Positions 22,405 to 34,572 of a stretch of DNA of 64,000 nt are shown in pieces (the first letter of the stretch is position 1; each line of letters opens with the position of its first letter). The notes beneath the pieces are model-generated. The model saw only the letters and a list, made by a program, of their open reading frames with translations. It searched no databases and had not been told where the DNA came from. Made by a program: the position numbers and the translations under genes. The DNA comes from Nomia melanderi (taxonomy: Eukaryota; Arthropoda; Insecta; Hymenoptera; Halictidae): positions 8,060,001 to 8,124,000 of the forward strand of contig NC_135008.1 in NCBI RefSeq assembly GCF_051020985.1, written 5' to 3'.

Positions 22405-22584
22405 ATTAGTTGTTTGACTGGATACGAGGTCAAACTAAATGAAATCGAGTTACTACAAGGGTAGCTAATGTGATTATTTTCAGCAAGATAAACGTGCAAT
22501 AATAATGCATTTTAATTTAAAGATTTGATATGTTTCCATCGTTTCGTGTACTTTGCTGCGTGAAATCGCGCGCCATTCGACGCG
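22405..22584. mobile_element. TTAA MITE family B, decayed
   Basis: Right end GCGCCATTCGACGCG with TTAA 22585-22588, and a family B interior (GTGCAATAATAATGCA). The left hairpin is eroded. Confidence 0.6.
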
Positions 22585-22588
22585 TTAA

Positions 22589-23218
22589 CGCGTTGGGAAT
22601 GGAAATAGAATGCATTAATGTATTCAGTACGAATCGGGACTTAATTTCCAAGAGCAAGCAGTTTCAAAGAACACTTTCGAAACTGCAGTACTGCTTTACG
22701 AACTACATCGCCTTGGGAACTACAGCTGAGAGTTGTGATAAAAAACTGGATTTCACCTACTTTGGGAGTAAGCTTCCAGCTTTATCAAATGTATTAAACA
22801 AGGAAAAGTATCGGAAATTCAAGTAATTGTTTCGATAAAATCTCAATGTTCCATTCAACAATCATGCTTCCCGCACAATTTACCGAACAAAATAAAGAAC
22901 CGAATAAATCCTTTTCATTCTTCCTTGATAAAACGGTAATCCGCTGAAATTTAATAAAATCCTACTTTCCTACTTCATTCTACTAAATCCTACTTCATTT
23001 CACAATCTTCACTACTCAAAAGTTCTATATTCAATAATTACAAAAAAATAATTCCTTGCGAAATGACTGATATCAAATGAAAATGTTCAGTAGCGTTAAT
23101 AACTAAATAATAGTGTAACGTAAGAATTCTGACACCAAATAATTAATAATTCTTCATTTTCATCTTTTCTAGAAGCAGAAGAAGTGACACAGAAAACCTA
23201 ACGCTTTTCGCAGCCGTG
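22589..23218. other. Intron segment, no feature seen
   Basis: AT-rich, nothing recognised. Confidence 0.3.
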
Positions 23219-23222
23219 TTAA

Positions 23223-23464
23223 CACATTGTTGATCGGTCACGAGTTAACCGGTGTTTGCACTTGCATTAGCTATTTCAATTTTTGAAACACAGGGCAATA
23301 TAGAACATTGCAAAAGCAAAATATTCAAAATTATATTTCAATTCATTACACGTAAATAAAGTATATTGAAGTTTATTTGGACTGTTTCACTTTCATATTT
23401 AATTACGAAATAACAACCGGTGACATGAGATAGCTTCTGCATGGAATTGCCGGTCAACAATATG
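23223..23464. mobile_element. TTAA MITE family I
   Basis: 242 bp. Ends CACATTGTTGATCGG and CCGGTCAACAATATG. TTAA at 23219-23222 and 23465-23468; the latter is shared with the next element. Confidence 0.8.
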
Positions 23465-23468
23465 TTAA

Positions 23469-23704
23469 CACGTTCGCTACCAGCGTCACATATTTGTGAT
23501 GGCCGTAATTCTATGATTTACATAACGAAAATGAAATTAATCATACAGATACTATTATCAGAAATTAAACTACGACATTACATTTAGGAACTCAATGACT
23601 CGTTTCAGTTTCATTTTTCTAATATTTCGTTTAGATTTACTGGATCGAAGGAAATATTATAATTGAGGAGACCGTCACCGAGATATGCGCTGGTAGCGAA
23701 CGTG
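23469..23704. mobile_element. TTAA MITE family D
   Basis: 236 bp. Ends CACGTTCGCTACCAGCG and CGCTGGTAGCGAACGTG. Hairpin TCACATATTTGTGA inside the left end only. TTAA at the left, TTGA at the right. Confidence 0.87.
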
Positions 23705-23708
23705 TTGA

Positions 23709-24148
23709 AGAAAAATTCTGGCGTTCAGAGATTTTCGTAATCGCGCGACGTTCTAGGTCAGAAGTTCACCAAGAGAAGCCGGCGTGCTTTTAATATGGCG
23801 GCCTGCCGCGAAAATGCCAACTTATGTTTCCAGGCCGTTAGTACTTACGAGTGACGCTCTAAAAGAAAAAAAAACGTTTGCAGAGGAAGTTCTCCGATCT
23901 TCTGACACAGTTACCAGCGGCAGGGTGCTCGAGCCTCGCGATCGTCGTTTGATTCTCGGCGAGCCGGATTAGCGGGACCCGTCGAGAGGCATCCTAACGA
24001 GCCTCTAGTCGATTCCCGCGCGCGGGAACTTTCAAGACACCGCTCGAAATTAATGGCGGCGACGCGCACGGAGGAGCAGCTGCGCAATTCGAATACCGTC
24101 AACGAATTAATTGGACGCGCGCAACTATTTAGCTTTGCGGCCGAGAAT
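23709..24148. other. Intron segment, CpG-rich island
   Basis: GC-rich, free of repeats, no supported gene. Confidence 0.3.
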
Positions 24149-24149
24149 T

Positions 24150-24300
24150 TTTCAACGCTTCCATTACCGGCGTTACATATTTGTGATCAAGAATTTTAGT
24201 TAATCGCCATTTGATCGACGTAAAGTATATTGACAGATTCTTGACATTCCTGAAATAAGGGAGATTACGGCCACAGAAGAGTATTAAAGCGTTGGGAATA
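24150..24300. mobile_element. Family D fragment
   Basis: Decayed left end (CGCTTCCATTACCGGCG) with the same GTTACATATTTGTGAT hairpin as the intact copy. The right end is not identifiable. Confidence 0.45.
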
Positions 24301-25645
24301 CAAAATTGGTGGGAACTGTGGGTATTCAATATTTTGGATGAAGAAAATTGAATTACTTTCTCTTGTGTTCTTATTTGGTGACTTACGGCGTGAAGTGTGG
24401 GAAGGTGAAGAATGAAATTCTTTTATTAATGGACTGAGAGTATTTCGAGTTTACTTATCGCCAAAGAATACCGTAACATAGGTAACAAGAGGAAACAAAT
24501 TCACAGAAGTAACCTAGCGCAATACTGAACGTGTTAATTGTAAATGTTACCACAATAACAGTGACAAAAATAATAGAATGATTTTTGCCGCCATATACGC
24601 GGTATTGAACCCAGTAAGTAAAAGTGCCATTACACTTACATGGCATTGTTCCATTAAGGGTCATATGTAACTACAAAGATTGCTACTGAAACAACTGTTG
24701 CTAACGAACTAAACTGCTCCATGGAAAGCTAAATGGCGTATTGTTGAATTATTGAATTGACTCTCAGATACCAAAAAATAGGAAAACCCGTGTAGCAATC
24801 TTTCGTTGTTCGCATCATCGAATCGTTCATTAGCAGCTCGCGATTCCAGAAATCAAAAGTCGAAGTCGCCGTTACGTCGGTATTCGACCGTGAAGGTTTG
24901 AAACCGGATCGCGGCGGACTGAAAGGAACGCAAGGGAAAAAGGAAACGCTCGCGCGCGTGGAAACGCAGGGAAAAAAAGGGGAAAAAGCGGAGAAAACGC
25001 TTGGAACATCGCGGCCGCGCGTCGAAAGGGCGAAAACTGGGTTACCGGATAGGCTCGCGAGAAACGAGCGTTAGACGGGTTTAACGTAAGGATCCGTTGC
25101 CACTTAGGGATTTCGTCGACCGTGACAATTAGTGGGAAACGTCGGCATTCGTTAAAATCCGCCGACGGGAAATTAGAACTCTGCCGGATCCGCTCCCTCG
25201 TCTATTTGGATCGTTACCAAACGGTTTAACGACAGTCAAGCAAAATACACGGGGCATCGGCCGCGACACGATACGTGACTGGGTTTCCGTGGCCCGGACA
25301 GACAGCCGTGCACGCGACAATTTTATTTTTCTGTCGGAAATATGTCAACCGAGCGCGGGACACGGTTAGGGACCCGGCGGATACTCGGTTCGTTAAATTT
25401 CATTCGCTTCGCGGTTGCTCGTGATCCTCGGATTCGTGTTTTCCACCGCGCGACGAGCTTTTTCCCGATGGTTATCCATTTGAAGGATCAGCGCTGCTGA
25501 TGGTTCGAATGTGTCTCTTTCATGGTAACGGTTTAGAGCTGGATATTTACGAATAGCGCAGGCGTTACTTATAGGCACCTGGTAGAAAGATTTCAATCTG
25601 ACATGGAAGATTGCGGTTAGTATTTTATTCTGAATTATTTTGAAA
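24300..25645. other. Intron segment with CpG-rich island (about 24890-25470)
   Basis: The island has a purine-rich patch near 24930-25020. No gene or repeat recognised. Confidence 0.3.
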
Positions 25646-25649
25646 TTAA

Positions 25650-26090
25650 CCCTTTGTACTGTAGAAGTGTTTCATTGGAAATCAACACTTTCTGGATATC
25701 GTTTTCTGATACCCGCTTGAGAAATCACACGTAAAATGAGGAATTAAACTATTTTATTCGAATATTTCACATACTGATGAATTATAAGTTAAATATTAAA
25801 TATTGAGCTTCGCTATTTTGCTACGTTAAGTTAACACTTTGCGTACCGGTCAATTTTCGGAAAATTGAATTGCGACTGGCAATTTTCAGTGAGATCAATT
25901 CACATCATTATACACAGAGAAACCCAGATATATTGTTATGTAATATATTTCAAATAGATAATCAACTCGAATCAAATTAAATATTTCTTTAAATTTCTCG
26001 TTACCAGTACGCAATGTGTTATTTGGCGACCGAAAATGCCTATCGATTTTTATTATTGTTTTGTTTTTGGATGTTTATTGGAATCTAAGT
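25650..26090. mobile_element. TTAA MITE family E, split by family F
   Basis: Left end CCCTTTGTACTG after TTAA. The E interior runs to 25830, is interrupted by an F element, and resumes at 26021 with TTGGCGACC. The far terminal repeat is lost. Confidence 0.65.
25835..26018. mobile_element. TTAA MITE family F, nested in family E
   Basis: Ends CACTTTGCGTACCGG and CCAGTACGCAATGTG, TTAA and TTAT flanks. Hairpin CAATTTTCGGAAAATTG inside the left end. Confidence 0.82.
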
Positions 26091-26094
26091 TTTC

Positions 26095-27735
26095 GTAAAT
26101 ATTTGTTGATAATGAATAATATATCGTTATGTGGTTACAGATTAGTAGTATTATTTTAATAGGTGATATTGTGGTATTTGTAAAGTTCCTTTAATGGTCT
26201 CCGATAAGAAATGAAATTATAGCATGCGAGCGTATTTATTTCAAAGAATGTTTCGCGAACACTCGAATCAGGACAGTTCAGTTACGTACACAGTGTAGTC
26301 TGTAGGATTCTACGAGCCACTTTGGACACATACCAAGACGTCGCCGTCCGATAAGGGAATTGCCAGAATACCTACATAAGCGAAATGAACAGCGTTCGAT
26401 CAGACGTAAACTGTACTTCTTCGATAACATCATAAAACGCGAACAGATATCGGGAGAAAATCGGTTGTTCCGACTTTTATTATGCGGCGGCCAGTCTTAA
26501 AACGTACATTAAATTTACATTTAAGAATAGAGAAAACACCGTATCGCTTCAGTCTCATCTGTTCGTTGCCAAATCTGAAATAAAACGCGATCTACAAAAG
26601 GGGAAACCAATGCCGTTAAGTCTTTGTTAGCGGAATGAAACTGAAAAGTACTCGCGGAAAACCCTGTACCCTGTTAACATTGGTTAAATTAATAATCAAT
26701 ATAATTAATAACGATGCCATCGTCTAGTACTATTGACAATTAGGTACAAAATGAAAATTGCATTTCAATTTTATACCACAAACATTCTCGTCTTTCGAAG
26801 TTTCCGAAGTTTTCCTATTTTGGCTCCTACGCGGTTTCCTACGGGAACCCTTCAATTGCTCTCGGTGAACAATCAACGCAGAAAGCCGAAAAACAAATGG
26901 GTTCATAGTAGCAGCGACAAACGTAAAAACTGCAGGGAAATGATGTCGGCGATTTATTTTCCGTCGCTGAAGCAATTCATCCTCTTTCCTCTCACGTGAA
27001 CGTTGAGGGGGGAACGTTTGTCCCGCGAATGAATGTTGTTCTTTTTCCATCGAGCGAATATATCAGAGTTTCAGCGTGTCGAGCGTTCGGGGAAAAAAGG
27101 ACTCGAACAACAAGTTTCGTAATTACGATCGGCTGTCCCAGTAATGGCGCTTTGGACGTGTACCAAGCGATTAACCGGCCCGCATGGAAAACGTTCGGCG
27201 AAAATAAAAACGGAAGGTAAACCGGAACGTGATCTGTATTCGGAGCGCTGTCAACGAAACCGTTCTATCGGCTTCGAGATAAATGAAACGTGTCGATGCT
27301 CCGTGGAAAATAACTCGAAAAGAAGGTTACTTCAGCTTCGAACACCCGTCGAGCTCGAAAGACGAGCTCTAAGTTTTGCGAAAGTGGATCGTCATTTGCC
27401 ACGGAAACTGCTTTGTGTGGGAAACGGTACGCGAACAAACATCGTTTTCTTGGGAGGAGAATGTGTGGTCGATGGACTGTTTATTATGAATAATTATAAT
27501 TCCTGAATTAACGCTATACATTATCATTGGCACGATACAAACGACTGAAACTCGTTTAAAGAAATTCGATTTTGAAAACTCGTTTAAGAAAGCAATATTT
27601 TTAGTAAAACAGAAGTAATTAATGATACGATTATTCTAGTAAATTGTAAATTATAAGTACTAATTACAAACTATTGAAAGTATAACAACTTTTGTGAGAA
27701 ATGACGATCTATAAAATCTTCGAATCTATTTGATT
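26095..27735. other. Intron segment with CpG-rich island (about 26900-27460)
   Basis: Several overlapping open frames in the island, none supported. Otherwise nothing recognised. Confidence 0.3.
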
Positions 27736-27739
27736 CTGT

Positions 27740-27927
27740 TTGATTCCTATATTGCTTTTTTTGCGATCATCGAAAAGGCAACAGATGCTTGCTTGAGAAA
27801 TTACTAAAGAAATTAATTTAGTAAGAAGCAAACTGAATTGTAAATCAATTGAAGGTTAGGTAAATGCACCTTCGGTGTGTCTATATAAAAATTGGAAAAA
27901 TTCCATTTAACTGCTGGATAATTCTAG
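27740..27927. mobile_element. Family A remnant
   Basis: Interior typical of family A (AAACTGAATTGTAAATCAAT, CTTCGGTGTG) and a decayed right end CTGGATAATTCTAGAG before TTAA. Confidence 0.5.
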
Positions 27928-27931
27928 AGTT

Positions 27932-28603
27932 AAATGCTTTGACGACTGGAAATGATTACTTTCGCATTGAATACCGTCGGCTGAAAATTAAAGATCAACC
28001 TACCATATTCTACCTTCAAAAATATTCCTTTTTTATTTTCATTTCTTTTACTCAACAATTTTGTCATTGACACACCAGTAGATTAAGTGATAAGAAAATA
28101 ATACGTTCAAATTTTTAATTAGAATTAAATAATTCCACTAGTGATTACTATCCATATAAAAAGAAAATATAACAAAATTCAGTATAAGCTAACCACCGCT
28201 CGAGGTTTCGTTTGCCGATGCCCCGTTCAGGTGCATCTGCAATAAATACAAAAAAACGCACCACCGTAGGCCTGCATCAAACGTTAAGTCTTGAAATCCC
28301 TGGAAATCCCTTTATTCCCGTTAAACAAAAAGGGGACTGGCCGATGTAATAAGATCATAGCTTCCTCGGCTTTGAAGCTTCAAAGAGAATCGATAATTCC
28401 CTCATCTGCGCGGAGGTCAACGTCACCCGGGGTCACAAAAGAATCGCGGCAGATAATTCGAACGCGAATAGGAAAACCGTCGCCCGCTCCTTTCTACGGC
28501 CAGCTAAAATTCTTTCTTGCGCGGCTAGCGAACCGAAAAAGGGGAAGATACCGGGTTTTACCTTCCATTCTTTGTTAACGATCGGGACCGCCGTCGCTGG
28601 CCA
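27932..28603. other. Intron segment with CpG-rich block (about 28380-28600)
   Basis: Nothing recognised. Confidence 0.3.
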
Positions 28604-28607
28604 TTAA

Positions 28608-28854
28608 CCTTTGACGCTAGATTTACGGACATTTATTGCACATTCTGTTTTATTATTCCGAGGAAGATAGGTGTCCGTTCATATAGATCTTAGGAATTAC
28701 AGTTTCTCAAACAAAGAATCCATCAAAATCGATTCAAACTTTTATTAATAATAAATTATAGACATATACTTTATTTATCATTTCTAAAATTGAATATTTA
28801 TTGACCAAGGTGTTAAATTCTGTAAATTTAAGTCGAAGTTCCGGAAGTCTAGTG
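28608..28854. mobile_element. TTAA MITE, family K
   Basis: Ends CCTTTGACGCTAGATTTACGG and CCGGAAGTCTAGTG; TTAA left, TTGA right. The internal 15 bases of the terminal repeats match with few changes. Confidence 0.6.
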
Positions 28855-28859
28855 TTGAA

Positions 28860-31030
28860 AGAGGTTCAAAAGACTTATACCAATTATCAAAATTGTCGTT
28901 TACCATACATAAAATATTAAGAAACAATATTATGCATTAAATGTGTAAAGTAAGTTGAGGAATTAAATGAAAAATAATAACGAGAAAGATATATGAACAT
29001 CTTTCTTTGTAAACCATTTTTTATAGGTGGGTGTGTTGGGTACTATCTTATACGTTACTTTTCCTTGCGGTCCTCTGAAGGGTTAAATGGCTCGGACGCG
29101 CTAGGGATAGATCGGAGACCGACGGAGATTGCGAATATCAATTTCCCGGGCATCGATGCTAAAATCACGGATTACACCAGCCCGCGCGTGAGATTTACAG
29201 TGTCGTAACGGTTACGTACGACTGCAATAGTCGGAGAACGCGATACCATAACGCTCCTCGAGACGTATTTATTGGTTCGATTAACGGTTGCCGGAGGGAG
29301 GAAAAGGGTATCCGGCTGTACGAAGATGAAAGCGGTGAGCGTTTTTCATGGAGGAAACGTTTGATATCCGATTCGTTCATTTGTCGGAGTGATTCACTGC
29401 ATAAAATGAAAGATAAAGAGAAACACGTAAAAAAAATCAATTACGTGTTTTAACATTGGAATTCGAAGATATTCGAGAAGTGAGGTTAATCGTTTATCCA
29501 TTTTATTGAATTTTGAGCACGTGTTGTTCGCGAATTATTGAATTCGGATGATTTAGCGAGACATTGGCATACGATTCGTTTGAAATGGAATAATATGAAG
29601 CAAAATAATCGACTTATTTCATTCTCGATTTCTGTTGATCATGGACTCTTAAAACTTCAATCGCCCCCTTAATTAATCTGGTTAGTTTAATTAAAGATCC
29701 GTCTGAAAGGGGCCGATACATCGATAACGCGGCGGGGCTAATTTTAATTAACGATGCCTCTGATGTACATACAGGTATCTCGTGAATCCAGTGGATACAG
29801 AGTATCTGTCTGCGTGAGGTTTATACAGTCGGGTTTACAAGATGACGGTGTCGTAATTGCGCGACAGGTCCGTTTGCATTTTAACACCGGCGGTACGTCG
29901 TCAAACGTTCCATTCTCGCGCTTTGATATCGCTTGTCCCGTTTGAGACAAAGCTGAAAGCTAGCATTTGATATTTGCCGCCTTCAACGCCTCGCGCCACG
30001 CTTCTGCGCCTCTAATAATGCCTCGTTACCCTCGCGATACTAATTTCGCGTAATGCCAACAATTTTTTAATCTCGATCGGGCGATTGTAAATGTACACGG
30101 GAATTCATAGATTGATAATACATCCACTTTCATCGAGAATATAAGCATTTTAAAATAAACACTGAAGGATAGCCACACGATAAACAGTAAAGAATGAAAT
30201 TCTAGTTGGTAATGTATTTTTATTAATTAACTTCAAACTGTATTTAATAAAACGAATGGCTCCATGAATTCTAATGAAATTCTCTTCTCGTTTTTATCTT
30301 AATAATATTTTAAATATTCAGAATGTATTAGATTGCTTTGAAAATTTTCAAATAAATTCTCTTCTAATTTTTGTCACGTTGAAGATAAATGATAGCGAGT
30401 ACTGAAAACGCGATCGTAGAGTGACATTATACAAATTCAATGAATCTCGGGGACCGGTAGCGGAGAGTATCAGACTCGTCGTTTATCAAGTCGCGGAGCG
30501 GTGACTCGGATAACCTATCATAAAGCAAGATCCATGATTTATCTCGTTCCGTCTCATTATGCGGAAGAGACGAAAGGTCAAGTCCAGTTCTTGAACGTCG
30601 AAACGAGGTCTGAATTAAAGCCAAAACTTCGGAGGCCGCCGCGTAACTTAATATCCGGCTTCGTATCTGGAATCTGGTCTTACGGCTGCCTGAATTCGCC
30701 GTTTCGCATAGCTGAATAGCTGGAGTATTCGAATTATGCGGCCGGTGAAATAATTAGAATACCGAGTCGTCTGAGGGGATGTTTTGTACCGTGCGCGCCG
30801 TTTGCTTTCCCAACAGATTCTTGCGATATCGAGAGCAATTTTCTAAAAGGCGACGTCGTTTCCCGAAATTTCCGGAAAATTATTGTTCGTCAGATTCCTG
30901 GCGTCATTAGTTCGGAACTTTGATAATTATACGGTACTTCCGAACAGGTATAATTAGATGCTGGAGCTATTGTAATCAGAGCTGCACTAGAGAATTAGTT
31001 GTCAAAGGGAACCCTTATTTGGGAGCATAT
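28860..31030. other. Intron segment with CpG-rich islands (about 29050-29300, 30420-30900)
   Basis: No gene or repeat recognised. Confidence 0.3.
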
Positions 31031-31033
31031 AAC

Positions 31034-31205
31034 TTTCTATTGATATTAATGTTCCATGTTTCAACGGGTGATTAATATTGATGCTCCATCTTCTAATAAG
31101 TAATTAATCTTAATGCTTCATGTTCTAATGCTCCATCTTCTAATAGTCAATTAATATTAATGTCCAAATCTTCACCAATTAATTAATGCTAACACTCCAT
31201 CTTGA
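31034..31205. repeat. Imperfect AT-rich minisatellite
   Basis: Repeated blocks of ATTAATATTAATGCTCCATCTTCTAA-like sequence, about four to five diverged copies. Confidence 0.6.
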
Positions 31206-31914
31206 AATAGAGATATCATCCTCCACCACATTTCATCGTCCTCCTCAACACTAAAATTCCCAAATACTCAACTAATCTATACCTTCTTGTACAAATTACA
31301 TTAATAATTCCACTTACTGAACTTCCCAAAAATGATCTACACATTCTTCGTAAACCAAATAACCCAACATGGATCGTTTTAGCACGCCCGATAAATCCCA
31401 GTATCGACAAACACGACCGATTCACGAGTTTCACGGCCCCGAGCCGCGACGGTCGCCATCGCGCCGGCATTGATTACGTCACCGGCCGCCAGGTGGGCGA
31501 GTTATTCAACGAGCTTGATTGCAACGCAGCCGGGATCGCTCATTGATTTCGACCGGGCTATTTTTATCCGCGCGTGAAAAGTGCATCTTTGACGGGAGCA
31601 GGCGAACGAAAGGGTCGCGGTGCCATTGAAGTTCGGGAGAGGAGCGAGCTGATCCGGCGAGGGACGGCCGGCGTCGCAAGTAGGGCGTAATATTTCCGAT
31701 ATTTCCAATATGTTCCCGGTATCTTCCTGGTGACAGGCGAGCCCCGACGGAATACGAAACACGTTCGCGGTCGCGGACGCACACCGTCGCCCACGTTTCC
31801 GTCGATGCAAAGACAGACCGAGGACCCCCACGCATACTGGGCGCTCCAAAATTTTACGCCACTGCTACTTACTGGAATTGTGTACCTACGCCATTTAATC
31901 GATAGAGATTAAAT
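31206..31914. other. Intron segment, CpG-rich island (about 31370-31900)
   Basis: Overlapping open frames in three minus-strand registers and one plus-strand register; none has splice support. Confidence 0.3.
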
Positions 31915-31918
31915 TAAC

Positions 31919-32145
31919 CTTTTGCAGTTGAAAGTTTTCTGCTAGATGTATTCAATATTTTTCGATGGAACATAGACATTATTCGAAACTAAGTAATGAG
32001 GAAACATGCATATGTTTAAGAAAGCTATTTTGTTTCAATACACGTATTCTTGTATTATGAAATATTTAATATTAAATACAAGATCTTATAATTTTGTTAT
32101 ATCAAATCGAGTGGTGAGTGGGAGTTATCTCTCAAATATGATGTC
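31919..32145. mobile_element. TTAA MITE family E, decayed
   Basis: Left end CCTTTTGCAGTTGAAAG after TTAA. The E interior runs to a degenerate hairpin GTGGTGAGTGGGAGTTATC near 32113. Confidence 0.6.
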
Positions 32146-32426
32146 CCACATTTTTATTTGGTTGCTCACATTTTCAGTAAAAACCTGCATACTGAAGAAT
32201 TTGGGCTGCTCATGAATTTTGAATGTTTTAAATAATATGATTTCTTTATAGTAAGAATAAATGGTATTGGATTTTCATTATATAGCCATCGGATTCTAAT
32301 GAAACATCGATAACACTGTTTACAATCAACATAAATATAAATAATATACGAATTAATTAAATTATAAGTCACCTGTCAAGGTCTTCTTACGTTGTATTAT
32401 ACAGTTGTTATAAAAGCTGTTGTTGA

Positions 32427-32659
32427 CCCAAGATTTATTTCATTACTGCATCAGCAAGAATTACTTTATCATTATAATTTACTAAAAACGAAGGAAAATC
32501 CCGTATTAATTTGTAACTATGTTTACTTTAAAGTATAATAGTTAATAACGAAAGTATAACATTCAATTTTTACTCAAAAGAATCGAGATTCATTTATTTT
32601 TATCCATTTCTATTCGAGATCTTCCCCACGTGTCTCGCACGATATTGTATGGCAAAGAG
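32427..32659. mobile_element. TTAA MITE family H, decayed left end
   Basis: Begins CCCAAGATTTATTTC after TTGA and ends GGCAAAGAG before TTAA. Hairpin-like CGTGTCTCGCACG near the right end. Confidence 0.65.
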
Positions 32660-32663
32660 TTAA

Positions 32664-33379
32664 TAACGAATTTCGATCGTTGGTAACAGGCATGCAATTT
32701 TGAAGCACCCTGTACAAGCGCACACGAACAAAGATATTGCGGTCCACGTTTCGTGCCGGCGTTCTATATTCCGCGCCGTTGGTCCCCCGCGTATTGTGGA
32801 CACGCGCAAGCTCGGACGTTTTGTTCGCCGGCACAATGCGGAACCGTGCCTCTTCCGGGTTAGTCGTCCGTCTCTACAGATGAAACGCCGCCACCGAAAA
32901 CGCCGGTGAAGGGGACCGAAACTCAGCCGTTCGGAAAATGTTCTGTTTCGTTCGGGAACCCTTTCCGAACGATTCCGGTAATTAATTCTGTAACCTGGCC
33001 GCGAGTGATTTCGACGAGAAACACGAGTAGAATCAACAAGAGAATTTTCCAACGAGTAGCAAATCTAAGAAAACTTTAGGAATTTCTTCTAATTAGAGTG
33101 TGAAACATGAAATTCGTGAAGAATAAAGTTTGTAGATGTAGTCTGTAGAAAAAAGAATTTGAAAGTGTATTTTCAGAAGATTATAGAATGATGAAGGAAT
33201 AAAATTGATCATGTTAAGGACAATAAGATGCGATATTACTTCTATATTTAGTATTCAACAGTACTTTTACGAAACATGTAATTGGTACTTATAGAATTTA
33301 ATAAACATTGTTTGCTAGATGTTCGCGACTTTGATTTATGTAATTAGACAAACACGTATCCTAATCTACATTTGAACCT
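32664..33379. other. Intron segment with CpG-rich island (about 32680-33060)
   Basis: Opposing open frames in the island; no supported gene. Confidence 0.3.
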
Positions 33380-33383
33380 TTAA

Positions 33384-33602
33384 CACTAGAACTTACCAGA
33401 CGTGTCAAAATGATCGATTCCTGATTTCTTTATTTTCAATCATTAAAAAAATAACAGACGTTTCTTTGAAAAATGATTAAAGAAATTGATTTAATAATAT
33501 GTAAACTGAATTCTAAGCCAATTCAAGTTTCAATAGATGCACACTTGGAGTTGCTATAGAGGAATTTCAAAAGGTCAGTTTAACTGCTCGATAGGTTTAG
33601 TG
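33384..33602. mobile_element. TTAA MITE family A
   Basis: 219 bp, TTAA on both sides. Ends CACTAGAACTTACCAGACG and CTCGATAGGTTTAGTG. Hairpin TGTCAAAATGATCG inside the left end. Confidence 0.85.
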
Positions 33603-33606
33603 TTAA

Positions 33607-34352
33607 CTTCCAAAATCTAAATGAACAAATATCAAATTGTCTAAGAACAAGTTGTGCAGTAAACATCCTTAAACCTAGTGTTAAATCGACAAAACGACGT
33701 CTCATTCTCGAAAATAAGAAACAAGTTCCCTAACTCGATTGCCGTTTTCGCAAACCGTCGTCGCAAAGCCATCCAATCTGGAGGCTAATGTAGCACCCAG
33801 CAATTTCCATTTCAAATGCTGTATAGCTTCCCCCGACCGTTAATTCCTTCGAAAATTGCTGTTTTTGCGGAATCGGTGATCCATCAGGCAACTCATCAAA
33901 TCCTCCGAGACAAGAAACAAATACGCCCGATCGATCATCCGCGCTTAGACCGTTCCGGCGCGCAATAAGTAATTGTCGGCACCTCGCCGTGGAGGAAAAA
34001 AGGCGCGGAGATTTTCGGGAATCTGTTCCCGATCACGTGCTAACGTCGCGCGCCTCGACCCTCCGTTCAAAATGTAATTTACGGTTCCGAATCGGGCCAC
34101 ATCTATCAACCAGGAAAAACTGACGGCTCTCCGGTTCCCTCGCAGCTGACTGGGATCATAAGGATCGAGGAATCGCCCGGCGATCTGTACACGTATACTA
34201 ACTTAGACGCAGATGGGGTGGATCGGACGCGATTACGCATGTATGAACGGGGAAAAAAGTGGGTGGGCGTGGAGGGTGGCTCGGAATCACTGGCAACACT
34301 TGGCCCATCGGAATTTCATTTACCGTTTTCAGAAAATTGGGAGTTTCTCTCG
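33607..34352. other. Intron segment with CpG-rich island (about 33700-34300)
   Basis: No gene or repeat recognised. Confidence 0.3.
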
Positions 34353-34356
34353 TTAA

Positions 34357-34568
34357 CACTGGAACGAGCGGATAAATTGCCTTTTTGAAATTTCTCTATA
34401 GAAATTCTACGGTTACATATATTGAGATTTTAATTAATTTACTCAGCTTGCGTATGGCGAAATCAATTTCTTTAATAATTTCTCAGAGAAACATCTGCCA
34501 TCCTTGAAATCATTGCAGAAGGAAGGAGTCAGGAATAGGTCATTTTGACCCGTCTGGTTGTTTTAGTG
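34357..34568. mobile_element. TTAA MITE family A (inverted)
   Basis: 212 bp, TTAA on both sides. Left end CACTGGAACGAGCGG. Hairpin GGTCATTTTGACC inside the right end, then CGTCTGGTTGTTTTAGTG. Confidence 0.83.
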
Positions 34569-34572
34569 TTAA

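Noticed and set aside
31502..31849. Three overlapping minus frames of 76-115 codons
   Set aside because: Three registers open at once points to composition rather than coding.
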